From contig JASANG010001531.1 in assembly GCA_030248215.1 (NCBI GenBank), positions 1-64,000 on the forward strand: 64,000 nucleotides of DNA, in the 5' to 3' direction. The first letter of the stretch is position 1. Each line of letters begins with the position of its first letter. The position numbers and the translations under genes are program-made. The notes below the pieces were generated by a model. The model did not search any database, was not told where the DNA came from, and saw only the letters and a program-made list of their open reading frames with translations. The DNA is from Enoplolaimus lenunculus. Its lineage: Eukaryota; Nematoda; Enoplea; Enoplida; Thoracostomopsidae. This document shows, piece by piece, positions 34,801 to 46,376 of this stretch.

Positions 34801-37800
34801 AATATAAATTCTTCGTTAGATGTTTTTGAAACATTTAGAATGCTTGCATAGATAACCGAAATATTTGTTTTCAATTCGTTTTTCGGGCTTATTTCCGATT
34901 TCAATTTAGTTTGCGGCGCAATAGTGTAACACAGCACGTTTCTAAAACGACGTACGGTACGTAGTATTAACGAGTGACAATTTTCAAAATTGTCATACGT
35001 CGACCCTACCGGCCTACCATATGTCGGTTTTGGTGCACAGCTGCGATAATTTGCTGCGAACACTGCATACCGTAAAATGTTTCGGTCTATCAATTATGAC
35101 GGGTCACGTCACGACCACTGCATACCTCTCCTGGTACGTGTGTGCTCCGCCGATAACATGGTCAATGATTAGCTTGTTGCAAAACAGCACTTACCTGGTA
35201 TTGGCATTAGTTTCCGATTACTTCGCAGCGTGCAAATTTCACACATTGTCACGATGACCGAAAAAAACAGTTCACCAAGATCTTTTAGAATATACAGCAA
35301 GATCGGGATACCGAACAGCGTGTACGGAATCGAAATTGCACGACCCATGACAGTTTTTGGGGTAACTGGCTGTCCATAACCTAAAAAGTATAATTGCTAA
35401 ATTGACACCTGGAAAGTAAAATATTGTGAAAGGAAATTAAGTTTCCGGACAATTGTTTTGTTTCAGAGGAACTAGACGTTTTTGTTTCCACCCATGTCTC
35501 TGCGATAGCCGCAACAGAGAAAGTACTTAAACAAACTGAGTCAGATCTGTTCGAAATCAATTTTTCCGGTTAAATGAGTTTCTGGAACAGTTTGAAATAT
35601 TGACAGTGTCACTGTGATTTCTGTCAATACCAATGTGCGCTTTCGTTGAAAAAAAATTTGCATAATCCACTTTTCAAGTTTTTTATCATAAGCACAACAA
35701 TTTTCATGAATGACAGTTAAAGAAAGCATAGTTATACCTGAAACGTTCACCGTGAAATAGTCGTACAGTTTTATACCTTTCTGAGGGAAACGAAATGAGC
35801 GTTTTTTCTGCGTAGTATACTATTAAGGACTCGGGTAGGCTTTTTGTGCTGCTGTTTGCTTCCATATCTAAAGTCGGGATTAAACGAAAGCGTTCGGACT
35901 AATGTTTTAGTAGAAATTGACCTGAATAGCTTCAAATCGTAGACTATAATGCCTGGAGCTATTGTTCTGTATTACTGATTTATTGACACAGCTGCGGGTG
36001 GTTTGTGTGTACGCTTCGGTTATTTTTATAGGTTTGCAGTTGTATTTTAAAACCGTGTGCAACGGCGGATTTAAAAATTTCTGAAGGGTGAGCTGAGAAG
36101 TAAAAATAGTACCGTAGGGACCTCGCCATTATATCGCAAGAAAATTTTTGATGAGGGACACCGACGCCCCCTCTCACCGCCCGCCGCGCCCCTCTGCACC
36201 CGCAAGTGACTGTGTGTCGTAGGCTAAAATATTACATTATTTTCAAAACAATCTTCATCTTATTTGACTGGATTCGTAGCGAGGATTTTTCAAATGACGA
36301 GCTTATGTTCTACAAAAATTTCGAGAACTTTTTGGTATTACCTGTTGAAACAGTTTCCAAAACGCCAGGACTAAAGTCACTGACGTTTGTAATTTACTTG
36401 GATACAAAAATGGCTAATGTATGATTAGGTTTCGTACACCGAAGACTCACATAAATTCAAATTTTACGACCTGCTGTGTGGATAGCGCAAGGATTAATAC
36501 ATTGTGTACCAGGGTGCGACCGGATATCCGGCTTCGGATCCGGCAACAAATCGACATTCGGCTCCGGTATTTTAACTTGTCGGATTATTTTTTAAAAACT
36601 TCGAAAAATTGAAACATGAAACCATTATTTGTATCTAGGCAAACTGCCATGGAACTGATTGACTTACTATTACATATTTTTGTCTAGAGGTAATCTGAAT
36701 GTTTGCATGCGCCCTTATACGTTCACAATCTATTCGATTACACTATCGCAGAAAACCCGAATAAAGATGACCGTGTTATTTTTGGAGCATAACAGTATAT
36801 ATCGCAGCACATTCCTATTCCTAACACCAAGAGTGGATGATCACTCTTTATAACAAGAGTGTGCAACTGGGTACATTCTGTGTATTAAAGAATGTACCCG
36901 GCACGCGTTGCGTTTTTGGCCTACCCCCCTTGTTTACGGGGGTCTGCATGCAGTTTTATATCGTAGTAATGCTTGCAGCAAATTGTAACCCCCTTGTTTA
37001 AGGGGATGGGTGTGGTGTACTGAAGCATACTGTTAATCTCTTGCTTAAGCCCAAAACCCCTGATTGAGGGGGGGTCGAACAAAAATTCAACGCGTGCTGG
37101 TACATTCATTCTTTAATACACAGAATGTACCCAGTTGCACACTCTTGTTATAAAGAGTAATCATCCACTCTTGCTAACACTAAGCGTAAACTTCAACGTA
37201 AAAATAATCTTTAACTACGTAAGTCTAAGCCTAAGCAATTGGGTATCTGGTCGCACTCTGTTATGTATACAATGATTTACACCTACAGTATAACTTTAAA
37301 ATTCGCTTTGGGGCTTGACCATCTATGACTCTCTCGGTGTGCTACACGTTTAAGCTATTATAAAGCCGGGCAGCGGCATCCATCACGGACACTGCACGGT
37401 GCCGCACGACAAGTATAGCATCACGTTTAGAGTTGTCCCTTGTAGACTAAGGGCTTCTTAGTAGATAGTTGACTTCACTATGAAATTGTCTGTGGTTCCT
37501 TGTACCATGTGATTCTTTGAAATTTGGGCGTTTGTTTGAAGTTTCGTAGCATAACTACGACCGTCGTAACTGTTTCATAGCTCTATAACCTCATGGTTCG
37601 CAAAAAATTTTAGTCTGCCAAGATGGTTAACCCGAGGGTCGGGCGTCCCGATTTGGGGGTTTGGTGCAGGTTCCGCATGCACTGAGCGTAACACTTCAGC
37701 ACCATGCATCAAGTAGTAATTTGTCTCTTGGGTCTCATGTAACCACTGGGGGACACTAAGATAAATGTGTGTTTAATTTCTTATTTTAAATTTTATATTT

Positions 37801-40079
37801 TAAGTTTGTGTTTGGACGATTTGTCTATAAGTTAACGGTCTTTTTGGTTATATACAGCATTCGGTGTTCGCCCAAAAATGGTCTGATTTTGAAAATATTT
37901 GCTTATTTTAGCTTATCCATTACCTGTTCTATTCATTCCACGCAAAAATTTGGGGTTTTAAAATTTTTTGTATTTTTAGGTCGTAAGGGTTTGACAAAAT
38001 TTGCTGCCACTTGTTGAAACTTAGGGTAGTGTCATGGACATTAAAGATTTTTGCTTCAATATCATGCATACTGAACCTGTTTGGTTCAGTATCCGGGACA
38101 CTGAATCCAACAAAGCTTTCTGTTTTTACACCGGAAAACCGTTTTTATATACGCACCATGTGTCTGAGCAAACACTAAATAGTTCGCGTTGTGAGAATGC
38201 CCGTGAAGCATGATGTAAAATTGGTAGTTTTAAGGCATGGTGCATGTGGTGTTTTGTAACTGGAAGAACCGATTGGATTTGTAGAGCTGTAAGCTCCCAT
38301 AATTACGTTGGACTTAGGACGTTCCAGTTTCACAACTTTTTTACTTAAAGGCAACAACGGCAAAAACGTTTTAATTGAAGTAATATCTAGAAATTTCAGC
38401 ATTAGTGTGCGAAACTTAGGTCAATTCTTAATGGTTGCCGTGGCCTGCTCATAAATCAAGGCATTTTGTGACAATTTGGAATGTTGTTGCATAGTGAGAT
38501 CGTAAATTATATTAATTAATTGTTGAAATTATGCTTTTTGGTTAATTATTAACCGCTTCTGCGAGTAATTTGAAGTTAAATTCATGTAAACGTTTTGTTT
38601 TGATCAGGGACGTAGCCGGGATTTTAGTTCGTTACTGTGAAACGTCATGTAAACGATAGATTTTTGACCTCTGATGCAGAAAGGGATTCTAAAGCCTGTT
38701 AAAAGTAGTTTTTCTTTTCTCCTCAGAAATTTCGAGACGGGCTATAATCCCCTTATCCTGATTTTATGTTCGCCCCTGGTTTTGATTTGGGTTTTGTCAA
38801 TGTTTTAGCGTATATCAAATGATGATTAATTATAGTGCAAAAAAGGCCGCCGTAGTCAATGTACAAAATATTGGACCAAATCAATTACTAGTTTCTTCTG
38901 AAAACAGGGCAATTAATGCTAATTTCAGAGGATTTCGAAAAGTTTGGTTGTTTGTAGTGAAAAAATTTTCGAAAACAACAAAAATCGACGAAAACGTTCA
39001 ATTTTGTAGTTGAAAAACTGCCTGAAATTGATAAAGTGATGGAAGTGGAGTTGAATTTACGCATATATATGTATGTATCAACTTGCAAGCGGATACCGAA
39101 ACATGCCGGAGCCGAATGTTGTTTTTTGGCGGAACGTGATATATGGTCGCAGTCGTACCCTTGTGTGTATTCTTTGACGAAGTAATTTGTTGGGGGGTTG
39201 ACTTCCATAGAATCAATAACAGACCCAAATATCCGTACTAAGAGTTAAAAATAATTGAAAATATTAAAAATTTATATTTATTATATAATTTTGTAAAAGT
39301 TGAGTGTGAAAAATTATTTATTAAAAATGTTATTTTAGCATCGCATTCTATTGGTTATTGCTATTTCCCACGGCTGTAATTTATCATAAAAATGAAACGA
39401 AAGACTATGAAACATAGCCTATATATTTGTCATTCGGGTACACAAATTTGTGTAGGTGTTAATATTTTCCACTATTGTGCGAAAACAAATACTAAAATAT
39501 AAAAATACGAAAGTTTTTGTATTTCATAAAATCATGCAATCTGTAGCGTACAGTACGAGCCAAACTGATGGTACTACTGTAAACTTTGGAATGAACCGCG
39601 AACTTTTGCCATTTTTCTCAAAAATTAACAGTCTTGTTCCCTAAATTAAATTCTCGGGTAAATTTTTTCTAGTTTCGCTCACCAATAGTCGTATAGAGAC
39701 TCGCGGCATAGAACATTCCGTTCCACATATCCCATTGGTTGACTGTTGTATTCGAATGTGATTGGCCAGTTGCTCGCGGCAGCCATTGTATTTTTGAATG
39801 CTCGCATTTCATTCGTTGCTCGTACCACAGGAACGCTTCAGTGCGCGCACGCTCTGGGTCTTTCCATTTGTCAGCCAGTTTCAGACGAAGGAGCAAAGCC
39901 TTGCGCATTAATGTTACTTCGTTAAGTTGCTGTTGAGCACGGGCAATTGACTCGTCGAGTTCAGCGAACACAAAGAGGTACCCACCCAACGCTGTGTATA
40001 ATATTAAAAAGATGATTGTAATAATGTGGGATAAGCCTGATATCCGCATGAACCGTCTGCATGCAGAATCAGATGTCAT
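16864..40079 (-). CDS. Two-pore-domain (K2P/TWK) potassium channel, 916 aa
   Basis: K2P channels are plasma-membrane dimers that carry background potassium current. Seven exons join exactly in frame: 40079-39683, 35380-35195, 33860-33702, 25832-25644, 19567-19200, 18840-18534 and 18008-16864. The start ATG at 40079 has an in-frame TAA shortly upstream. M1 is ISGLSHIITIIFLILYTALG (13-32). An extracellular cap of about 75 residues follows, then pore 1 with TTIGYG (130-135). M2 includes SIPYTLFGIPILLYIL. M3 (FILLPCCIVWLFIWAALYLL) leads to pore 2 with TTVGLGD (245-251), and M4 follows. The cytoplasmic tail of some 600 residues is rich in Gln, Pro, Ser and Thr, with an interrupted Gln/His run. Both filters are split by a phase-1 intron after the first glycine. 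The introns reach 7.9 kb and hold transposon relics. The closest nematode TWK paralogue cannot be named from sequence alone. Confidence 0.93.
17670..17765 (-). repeat. Coding Gln/His-rich repeat in the K2P tail
   Basis: A CAA/CAG run, with CAT, encodes QSQQQQQPQQQQHHHQQQ in the channel's last exon. It reads TTG/TTGTTG on the plus strand. It is a likely site of length polymorphism. Confidence 0.9.
21294..21560 (+). repeat. tRNA-headed SINE-like sequence
   Basis: The start GGGCTTCGTGGCGTAGTGG with GTAGAGC is a good A box. The B-box position reads AACTTCGAAACC, a weakened form of GGTTCGANNCC. A non-tRNA body with CTGCTAATCAGGCCTATTAC follows, then an AT-rich tail. It is better read as a SINE or decayed tRNA than as a functional tRNA gene. 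It lies in a K2P intron. Confidence 0.45.
21808..22297. mobile_element. hAT-like element with GGTCTC arms, copy 1
   Basis: A 490-bp element starting CAGGGATGGGAGTCTCGG and ending GAGACCGCCCATTCCTG. The arms contain runs of GGTCTC (for example at 22193-22260). The middle is AT-rich and matches the copy at 26533-26911. Flanks CTGTGGTG and TTGGGATG agree at 5 of 8 positions. No transposase is present. Confidence 0.8.
22874..23659. mobile_element. hAT-like element with GGTCTC arms, copy 2
   Basis: A 786-bp element from CAGGTATTGGCGGTCTCGG to CCGAGACCGCCCTTCCCTG. Flanks TCAGTAAG and CCAATAAG agree at 6 of 8 positions. Its right half matches, in reverse orientation, the left half of the element at 31839-32814. 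The interior has no transposase frame. Confidence 0.8.
24556..24898. mobile_element. CCGGGTGCAACCGG-ended TIR element
   Basis: A 343-bp copy of the family at 13726-14097, with arms containing CCGGAGCTGGAGCCGGAGG. It runs from CCGGGTGCAACCGGAGGTG to CCTCCGGTTGTACTCTG. Flanking octamers GTTAGTGT and GATAGTGT differ at one base. It is non-coding and sits in a K2P intron. Confidence 0.85.
26533..26911. mobile_element. hAT-like element with GGTCTC arms, copy 3
   Basis: A 379-bp element from CAGGGATGGGAGTCTCG to GGGACCGTCTGTTCCTG. The middle, including TATGCAATAATTATCAGCAG, is shared with 21808-22297. The flanks give only a weak octamer match. Confidence 0.78.
26966..27146 (+). mobile_element. ATTCTCAAATG-ended MITE, copy
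   Basis: It runs from GTGGCCTATATTCTCAAATG to CACATTTGAGGATACAAGCTC. Subterminal CGTATCATCAATTAGCGATA and CACCAACTGGTGATAGG pair as an inverted repeat. It is the best-preserved relative of 6744-6966. Confidence 0.75.
27676..28183 (+). repeat. 254-bp tandem duplication
   Basis: Units 27676-27929 and 27930-28183 are direct repeats with scattered differences. Each begins CGGCGCCA and ends in the left half of a TTAGGC-core MITE (GGACAGCARTAGAGTAAGCTT, then TTTTTTGCT). The second unit continues into the complete element; the first is cut off within it. The duplication therefore followed the MITE insertion. Confidence 0.88.
28102..28294 (+). mobile_element. TTAGGC-core MITE, copy 4, exact 8-bp duplication
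   Basis: This 193-bp element runs from TGCCCATGTAAAGATGAGGG to CCCCTGTTCTTTACATTGGCC and is flanked by the exact octamer AAAATTCG (28094-28101 and 28295-28302). The core carries CTTAGGCTTAGCCTTAGG and GCTTAGGCGTAGGCTTAG. It is non-coding and lies in the long K2P intron. Confidence 0.9.
29788..30795. mobile_element. Foldback element with 222-bp inverted arms
   Basis: The arm at 29788-30009 (starting ACTAGGTAAAAGTGCACC) is repeated inverted at 30574-30795 with only a few differences. The 564-bp centre contains a perfect 80-bp tandem duplication (units starting at 30191 and 30271, ATCGAATAAAGAATGTCACG). No open frame of useful length is present and no convincing target duplication was found. 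Near identity of the arms suggests a fairly recent origin or gene conversion. Confidence 0.88.
31839..32814. mobile_element. hAT-like element with GGTCTC arms, copy 4, exact 8-bp duplication
   Basis: A 976-bp element starting CAGGGGTGGGCAGCCTCGG and ending GACCGCACATCCTTG. The exact octamer GTTTCCAG lies on both sides (31831-31838 and 32815-32822). CAGGGGTGGGC ends and 8-bp duplications are typical of hAT transposons. An internal direct repeat (AACAGCCATAGTG blocks near 32430 and 32613) is present. No transposase frame was found. Confidence 0.88.
33450..33641 (+). mobile_element. TTAGGC-core MITE, copy 5
   Basis: It runs from CGCCCATGTAAAAATCAGGG to CCCTGTTGTATACATGGGCC. The core holds GGCTTAGGCTTAGG twice. 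Flanks TTTCCAAT and TTTCATAT agree at 6 of 8 positions. It lies only about 60 bases beyond the donor of the channel's third coding exon. Confidence 0.85.
36510..37260. mobile_element. CAGGGTGCGACCGG-ended element carrying a nested MITE
   Basis: The ends are CAGGGTGCGACCGGATATCCG and inverted ATCTGGTCGCACTCTG. Flanks TTGTGTAC and TTATGTAT agree at 6 of 8 positions. Its ends resemble the family at 13726-14097, with CCGGATATCCGG replacing CCGGAG units. It is interrupted by the element at 36828-37173. Related unplaced fragments with CCGGATATC or CCGGAGCC occur near 8040-8080, 39085-39160 and 40850-41130. Confidence 0.75.
36828..37173. mobile_element. Nested MITE with about 78-bp inverted arms
   Basis: The arm CAAGAGTGGATGAT, followed by ACTCTTTATAACAAGAGTG and CAACTGGGTACATTC, is repeated inverted at the other end (CAGTTGCACACTCTTG to CATCCACTCTTG). 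It is flanked by CTAACAC on both sides (36821-36827 and 37174-37180). The centre holds several CCCCCTTGTTTA-like units. A degenerate copy lies at 58430-58745. Confidence 0.85.
37381..39660. other. First K2P intron, remaining part
   Basis: No exon is apparent. Relics include a CACGGACACTGCACGGTGCC block related to 41876-42030, a TTGAAAATATTTGCTTATTT repeat also seen near 27415, and a CCGGATACC fragment near 39090. Confidence 0.4.
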
Positions 40080-41875
40080 CTTGCGAACCACTTAGGTTTT
40101 GGGATATTGGGATTTTGGCTTGAATGATATCGCAAATGGTGGCTGCTAGCAAATTGAAATTTAACTACTAGCAAGTGCAATTTGGGCTGCCGGGAAGTGG
40201 GTTTTGGTGATTGAGAAAATCAAATTGTGGACTTTAGGAGATGGATGTTTAATTTCTACCAAAATAGTTGGGTTGGTAGAAATTGGAATTGCAGATTCTA
40301 AGAAATGGTAAAAATTGGAATTGCAGTTCCTAAGAAATAGGAGCTTTGAGCTGCCATAAGAAATGATATTTTGTAGTATTTTTACCAATGTAGGTCAGGT
40401 ACTGAACTGCCGAACTCGGAACATTACAGTAAAATGCTGGAAATTGAAATTTCTTCTGGTTGAGGTTATTTTCGTTGAAGCGTAGCTCAAGCATTTGTTC
40501 ACGTTTAATTTCGTGACGTATACCGGAGCCTGAGAAGCTGTAGAAGGGCACAAGGAATTTATTCGTTCATTTTATGCTCAGTAATTATAGAATTACTTTT
40601 CGAACACCTTTTATATTATTTCTATTCATAATTATTGTTTGTATTTATTTTATTATCGTAGAATTTCTTAGAAAATTTCGTATGAACTCTATATGATACT
40701 ATTTTTAAGCTAAGTATGGGTTTAACGATTGTTAAATTAAAGTTCTAAATAATAATTTGTTGTTCTATGTCTAGTATACATGTCATAGGCCAAGCCGTAA
40801 TTCAGCCCACTTTTGAACTGGACTTGGGTTAAACTGGATGCGACAGGATATGAATTTCCCAGATACCGGAGCCGGATATTGAATTCTTTACCGGAACCGG
40901 ATATCAACCAGATATAGCACGTAAATATGAGCACTGTTAAAGTTAATTAATATTAGTTGTAAACTTGGATTTTTTTTATTCTATCTCAGTTAGTGAAACA
41001 GCCAACAGTTTTATTTGCCAAGAAAGATAATCCCAGCGACATGTTAAATACGTCTACTTGTCAAAAGCAGTTTTATGGTATTCCGGAACCGGATACGGAT
41101 ATCCCAAAACTTATGGTATTGCGGTATTTGGGACAGGAACGCCGCTCTCAGACGTAGAGTGCCCTTGTATTTACAATCCTTATCCGTCATAAATTGGAGC
41201 TAAGCGCAACCAAATTCCCTAATTTTGCAATCAAAGATATGCTCAAGACGTAAACTTAGGTTGCGGGGAGGCTGAGCTCAACCCGTAATGTCTTTGAAAT
41301 AAGATTATTGATATACACTCTCTACCAATATAAACGGAACAACTTGTTTAATACATTAAGATCAGACAAATAATTCTTGAATATATGACAACTATTTCTT
41401 TTAAAGGAAGAAATTTCTGTCTTAAATATTGGCAATAGCAGTTCTTCGAATATAAGACGTCATGTTTTAATCATTTCAGACGCGAAATTCTAAGCTATTT
41501 TTGACTATTAGTATCTGATATTCCAGACGATTTAGTCTTGAAGTTTCAAGAATGTGTCTTGAAATTTCTAGACAACGTTTTTGTGTGTAGGAGACTCATA
41601 TCCTCGCGCTTTCCTGCTCCTGTATAAAACCTCTGACCACCAGAGTAGGCTGACTTCTCACACAACCAGTGGTCCGGATGGAAAAGAAAAGTGGGGAAAA
41701 TTTTTTTGGTAAAATAGGAAAGTCGAAAAATTAAAAAAAAGAAAACGGGACCCACACTATTCAATCTTGGACTTCAAAAATTTTATTCGTCGATTGAAAA
41801 ATCACCATTGGACCCGAAAAAACAAAACAGAAAAAAACAAAATCATAATGCAACCTTAGGGTTGCGCTATACTTG
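40080..41875. other. Upstream flank of the K2P gene
   Basis: This stretch should contain the promoter and any 5' untranslated exon of the channel. I cannot pinpoint either. CCGGATATC-type repeat fragments lie at 40850-40910 and 41090-41130. Open frames are short and unsupported. Confidence 0.35.
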
Positions 41876-42030
41876 ACGTCTGGCGCGGTTCGTCACTGTG
41901 CGTCACCCGTATGGCGCCGTCCGTCGCCGCCTGTCATCCGTACGGCGCCGTCCGGCACCGTTCGTACCCTATGTTATCGTACGTGAGTTATTTACGTACG
42001 ATACCGCACGGTGACGCATGGCTCTATGCC
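41876..42030. repeat. GC-rich CGTACGGCGCCGTCCG repeat block
   Basis: Within AT-rich DNA a 150-bp GC-rich block repeats CGTCACCCGTATGGCGCCGTC and its variants three or four times, then ends GTACGATACCGCACGGTGACG. A related block is at 37370-37430. It probably belongs to a dispersed element whose full extent I cannot define. Confidence 0.5.
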
Positions 42031-45000
42031 GAAGCATTCCGCGATAATCAGGAAATTTTGCAAATACCACAGCAGTGTCGAGTGTTCTTTCTCGATACTC
42101 AAATTAATTCAGCATTTGTTGCAAACACCCATGAAGCAAGATAGGCATGTGAAGCTTGTTTCATGTACATCGAATCAGATATTCTACCTGAATTAAACTT
42201 CGGGGAATCATAAGTGACTTCGCTAAGTGCAAATCTAGCAAAGTCCCTCTGCTGTAAATTTTACGTCGTACTTCTGGTACAATATAGTTCATTAAAATGT
42301 CGTTTTAGGCTCTGGTGTACAAAATAATGATGGTTAATAAAAGGGTTATTAGTCATATGGGCCCCGGGTCTCCTACCACCTTAATCCGGCCGTGAAATAG
42401 TCTTGTGTGAAATTCTGACGTAAATATTTGTTCAGCTGGTTAGAATTTGATATTAATACTCTAGATATTACACATTGTATATAAATATATATTAATATAT
42501 ATTAATATTAAGTATATTATATATAAATTTTCAGTTGATATTTTATAAGTGAAATTTAGTTGCTTAGTGTCTTAAAAAATGTATTTTGAAGCTTATTGAC
42601 TTAAATAAACTAAATTATAAAATAAACAATAAAGATAATAATGAAACTATCTGCAATATTATGTTAAAATTTGCTTCTATTCAGACACTTCAATCGGAAT
42701 GTTTTAGGGTACGGAGAAGTTTTACTTGAGGCGGCTGACACACTCACTTCTGTACGAAAACTTTTACTTACCGCATATTTCCAATTTTGATCAATTTAAA
42801 TGCGAGTTTAAACTAAATTTTTAAATTTGTATACTTTGATCTGCAGCTATTCGAGTTCAAAAATTTCAATGGGATCACTACTGGTATGTATATCGAATAC
42901 CGGTTTATTCGTTTGTATTAAGGAAATCAGTGCGTTGATGAAATGCTGTTTATATATTTATTATTGTATTTTTAGCTGTTGTAAAACCAACGCTGATTTA
43001 CATAAAATAGCACACTGGTCCGCTCAGGCCAATTAGTTATTCGCCTGAATAGTAAATTAGCTTTCGACATACATGTCCTTTGGAGGACTCCAGAATCCAA
43101 TATTAGTTCGATTAAATCAGTTATCGTTTTTGAAATGTGGGTGGCTCACTTTTCAGGTATTACTGTTTTAATATTAATAACAAAGGGAAAATGTATGAGC
43201 AATTTGGCGGATATATATGCGTGGTATTTTGAGCATTAATCTGAGAAAGCTTTTATCTGACCATAGCCGCATATGCCAGGTTTATTACAGGCCACACCAG
43301 ATAGCAATGGGTAAATACAACGAATATATTATTAATTAGTCTATATATTCTCATCCAGGTTTAGTTTGGTTTTACAAAAGCTTATAAGATGACAACTTTT
43401 TAGTGTTCTCCGAGTGTACCGGTAGCATTTGGCATTTTTAGATTTTGGTTCACAGGTTTTAGGGTATTACAGCTAGATCTAAACGGAAAAAATGACTACT
43501 ATTCCGCAAAGGCGGAACTTGACCTAACTGGGCCCTGAGGCCGATGTGTTGTGCGATCCTGTAAAGTATATTTTGATGAAAAAAATGTTGGTCAAAACTA
43601 TTTCTCAGTTCAAAATTCTTATTTTTGAAACATTCGCGATTTGATGCTGCGAGCCGTTGAAACTGCGTTTCGATGGAGTCCGTTATGATTCAGTCGTGCG
43701 AATGCGATTGGTTGCATAATATGCCGCAGTTAGTTAGTTGATTTGATAGGCAATTAAACGCGTGATTGGATATAACTTTTAAATTTTTACTTCAACTTTT
43801 ATAAAAATTTAGTGCTACCGGGTGTCGGCATAGATGTGTCTGCACTTTATATTGTTGAACATACCGAAAATTTTTGCTTCGCCATAAACTTTTTAATGTT
43901 AAGGAAAACGCTAGTTTCTTCAGTTGTTTAAATGTTGTATTTTAAAATTAATAAGGTGAAACGCGAAACCATAATTGCAAAAACACGATTGCATATTCAC
44001 ATGGATAGCTGGCAAGGGTTTTGAAATCTCAAAACAGATAGCAATAAATAGGTAAAAGTAAAAATAATTTGAACAAGAGCTAGAAAAAAATACAAAACGC
44101 GCATTACAAAACAGCTTATAAAAGTTGCAACAAACAATATAGCGGAATGCGGAGAAGCGAAAGTTAACATATATTTGGTATTGCAGCTGCAAACGTAACA
44201 CTTCAGACGACTGTGTTGAGCAATCTGCGTGCACGTATCATTGTTGTACATCGGAGCAAATATTGCACCGTAAACAGAGGCGGTAAGCTGAAAAAATAAC
44301 GAACTTTATTTTTGGAAAATATTCATTTATGGCTGCTTGTTAAAATTCAAAAATACAATGATATTTCAGTTGTCTGGCCTTATAAACATGGAATGAATCC
44401 AGGTTAGCGAGCATTCTCCCACTGGTTTATAGTGGTATTTTGATGTTGCTAACTTATCAATTATACAGCTATCCTAAGCTCAAACCGTCAAGGTAAGTCT
44501 AAGTCAATCCTTACCGCACAGTCTTTAACTGTGCTGCTCGGAAACGGGTGCCCCTGAAAAGAAACTGTTCACGTTTGAAGTAACAGATTAATCCTTAAAA
44601 GCTGCTTAATTGTTAATACAGCTCTATTATTACAAAGTATACGAGTTTGAAAAGGTTTTTCATTTTCAGTGATAGCTTGGCTTGCTAAGTTTATTTGACG
44701 AAGGCAATGCTTTCTAAAATTTTACTTAAGTATTTACTTAAGTTATCTTTACTTTAAGTAAAGTTTTTAAGTCGCCTACTTAGATACGTAACTTTTGTTA
44801 CAAAAACTAGTAAGCGCCAAATATGAACCATGGCCATAACAAGAAAATAATTATGCTTTATATTAAAAAGGCAAAATGAGTCTGCAATTTCAATTAGACC
44901 AAGATTGGTATTCCTGAACTGTTAATTTTGTAATATGTCAAATTATTTCAGCGACTTAAGTATTTACTTAAATGAAGTTGTATGATTTCTTAGCTCGTGT

Positions 45001-46183
45001 TTAAGTACTACGTCGTACTTAAATAGGGTTTCAAAAGCCAACCAAAAGCGATTAAAATTTTAAAACCGTCCTTATCGTAGTACAAATAATACCACCACTG
45101 AGTAGCGATTTAGAGTACTCAAAAAGCTTACGAATTGCCATTCTTGGAATTTGCTGTAATTTTACTAAGATTAGGCACTGCAATTCGTTCACAGTGAACT
45201 ACAATGGAAAACAAGCATTAACGAGATTATATATAATTAACAACGTCACGGATTTTTGACTGTAGCTTTTTCATTGTTCGAAGTAGGAACTACAGTTGTG
45301 CAGCCATTCATTATTTTATCTTGATATATATAGGGTTAACATTTTCAGTAAGGGATTAAAACAGCTATCGCGCACGAATATTCGAATTAAATGGCTATAA
45401 CAAATTCTTTTTTTAAATTTTATTCACGCAATTAATAGATGTACATCTATTTCAAATTGCTTTCATCCTGTCAGATAAAATATACACTGCATTCGCTGTC
45501 ATTAGCCCGACAGAAAAAATTCTTTGTCTACTGACCGGATCAGAGTAGTTTTACCGTCTGACAGTAACTACCGATATATATTAACCATTTTTTGAAGATG
45601 ACACTAATTGTATCTTTTCAGCTTCTATTTAACTCTTTTTAACGTAGTACGCTTCGAAATATTTATCTAATCTATAGTTTGTTGTTATTTATAACCATAC
45701 TGAATGTTACTATTATATAATTCTTTATAACAGTGTTGAATGTTAAATTGTTTCGTATATAGTTCACTCCAGTAGCTTTTTTGAAATTTTGAGATTTGAC
45801 ATCACTTAGGGCAAGCATAGGCTTAGCCTTAAGTTTCAGCTTTTGAAGGGAAAGTAGTTATAAAAGTGTCGTGTTATTATTTCATGGAACGCTTAATTGA
45901 ATTTACCGTTCGTTTTGGGTTGCAAAGTTAATGTTTTCACTTTATCCTTCACTTTGTTGCATTTTTGCGAATAAAGTTCCACTATACCGGTTAGTAGTAC
46001 ATTTACTGAGAACTCAAAAATATTAATTTTACATTGAAATTTGAGTCCAATATTTGAAAATTTAAAGTACGAATGTGTAATCTGCGATTGGCTAGGTTTT
46101 TTCATTGTGAGCAAGACCGGTTATTTTCTCTAACGGATCCAGTGAGAGTGTCGTAGGCCCCCGTCAGAAAATTTGTGATGAAA
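42031..46183. other. Intergenic stretch, no gene seen
   Basis: There is (TA)-rich sequence near 42478-42545 and a palindrome-rich block with repeated TTACTTAAGTATTTACTTAAG (44718-45030) that looks like a MITE relic. No exon with paired splice sites was found. Confidence 0.45.
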
Positions 46184-46191
46184 TGGTAAGG

Positions 46192-46376
46192 GGCCCATGT
46201 ATAGAACAGGGTCGGAACGTTTTTCTGTGGGGCTGTAATAAAGTCAGATTAAGCTTTAGACTAAGTTTTTCGCTTAGGCTTAGGCTTAGGCTTAGGAATA
46301 AACTCATTCTTACGATTAGCCTTGGGCTTAGGAATCTGTTCATACTCCTGTTCCACCCCTGTTCTATACATGGGCC
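46192..46376 (+). mobile_element. TTAGGC-core MITE, copy 6, exact 8-bp duplication
   Basis: A 185-bp element from GGCCCATGTATAGAACAGGG to CCCTGTTCTATACATGGGCC with an almost perfect terminal repeat. It is flanked by TGGTAAGG on both sides (46184-46191 and 46377-46384). The core holds three consecutive CTTAGG units plus GGGCTTAGG. This is the best reference copy of the family in the window. Confidence 0.93.

Noticed and set aside
41397-41580. Full inverted-repeat element (also 51590-51790)
   Set aside because: Short TTCTG/CAGAA and TCTTGAA/TTCAAGA palindromes are present, but I could not pair stable ends in either place.
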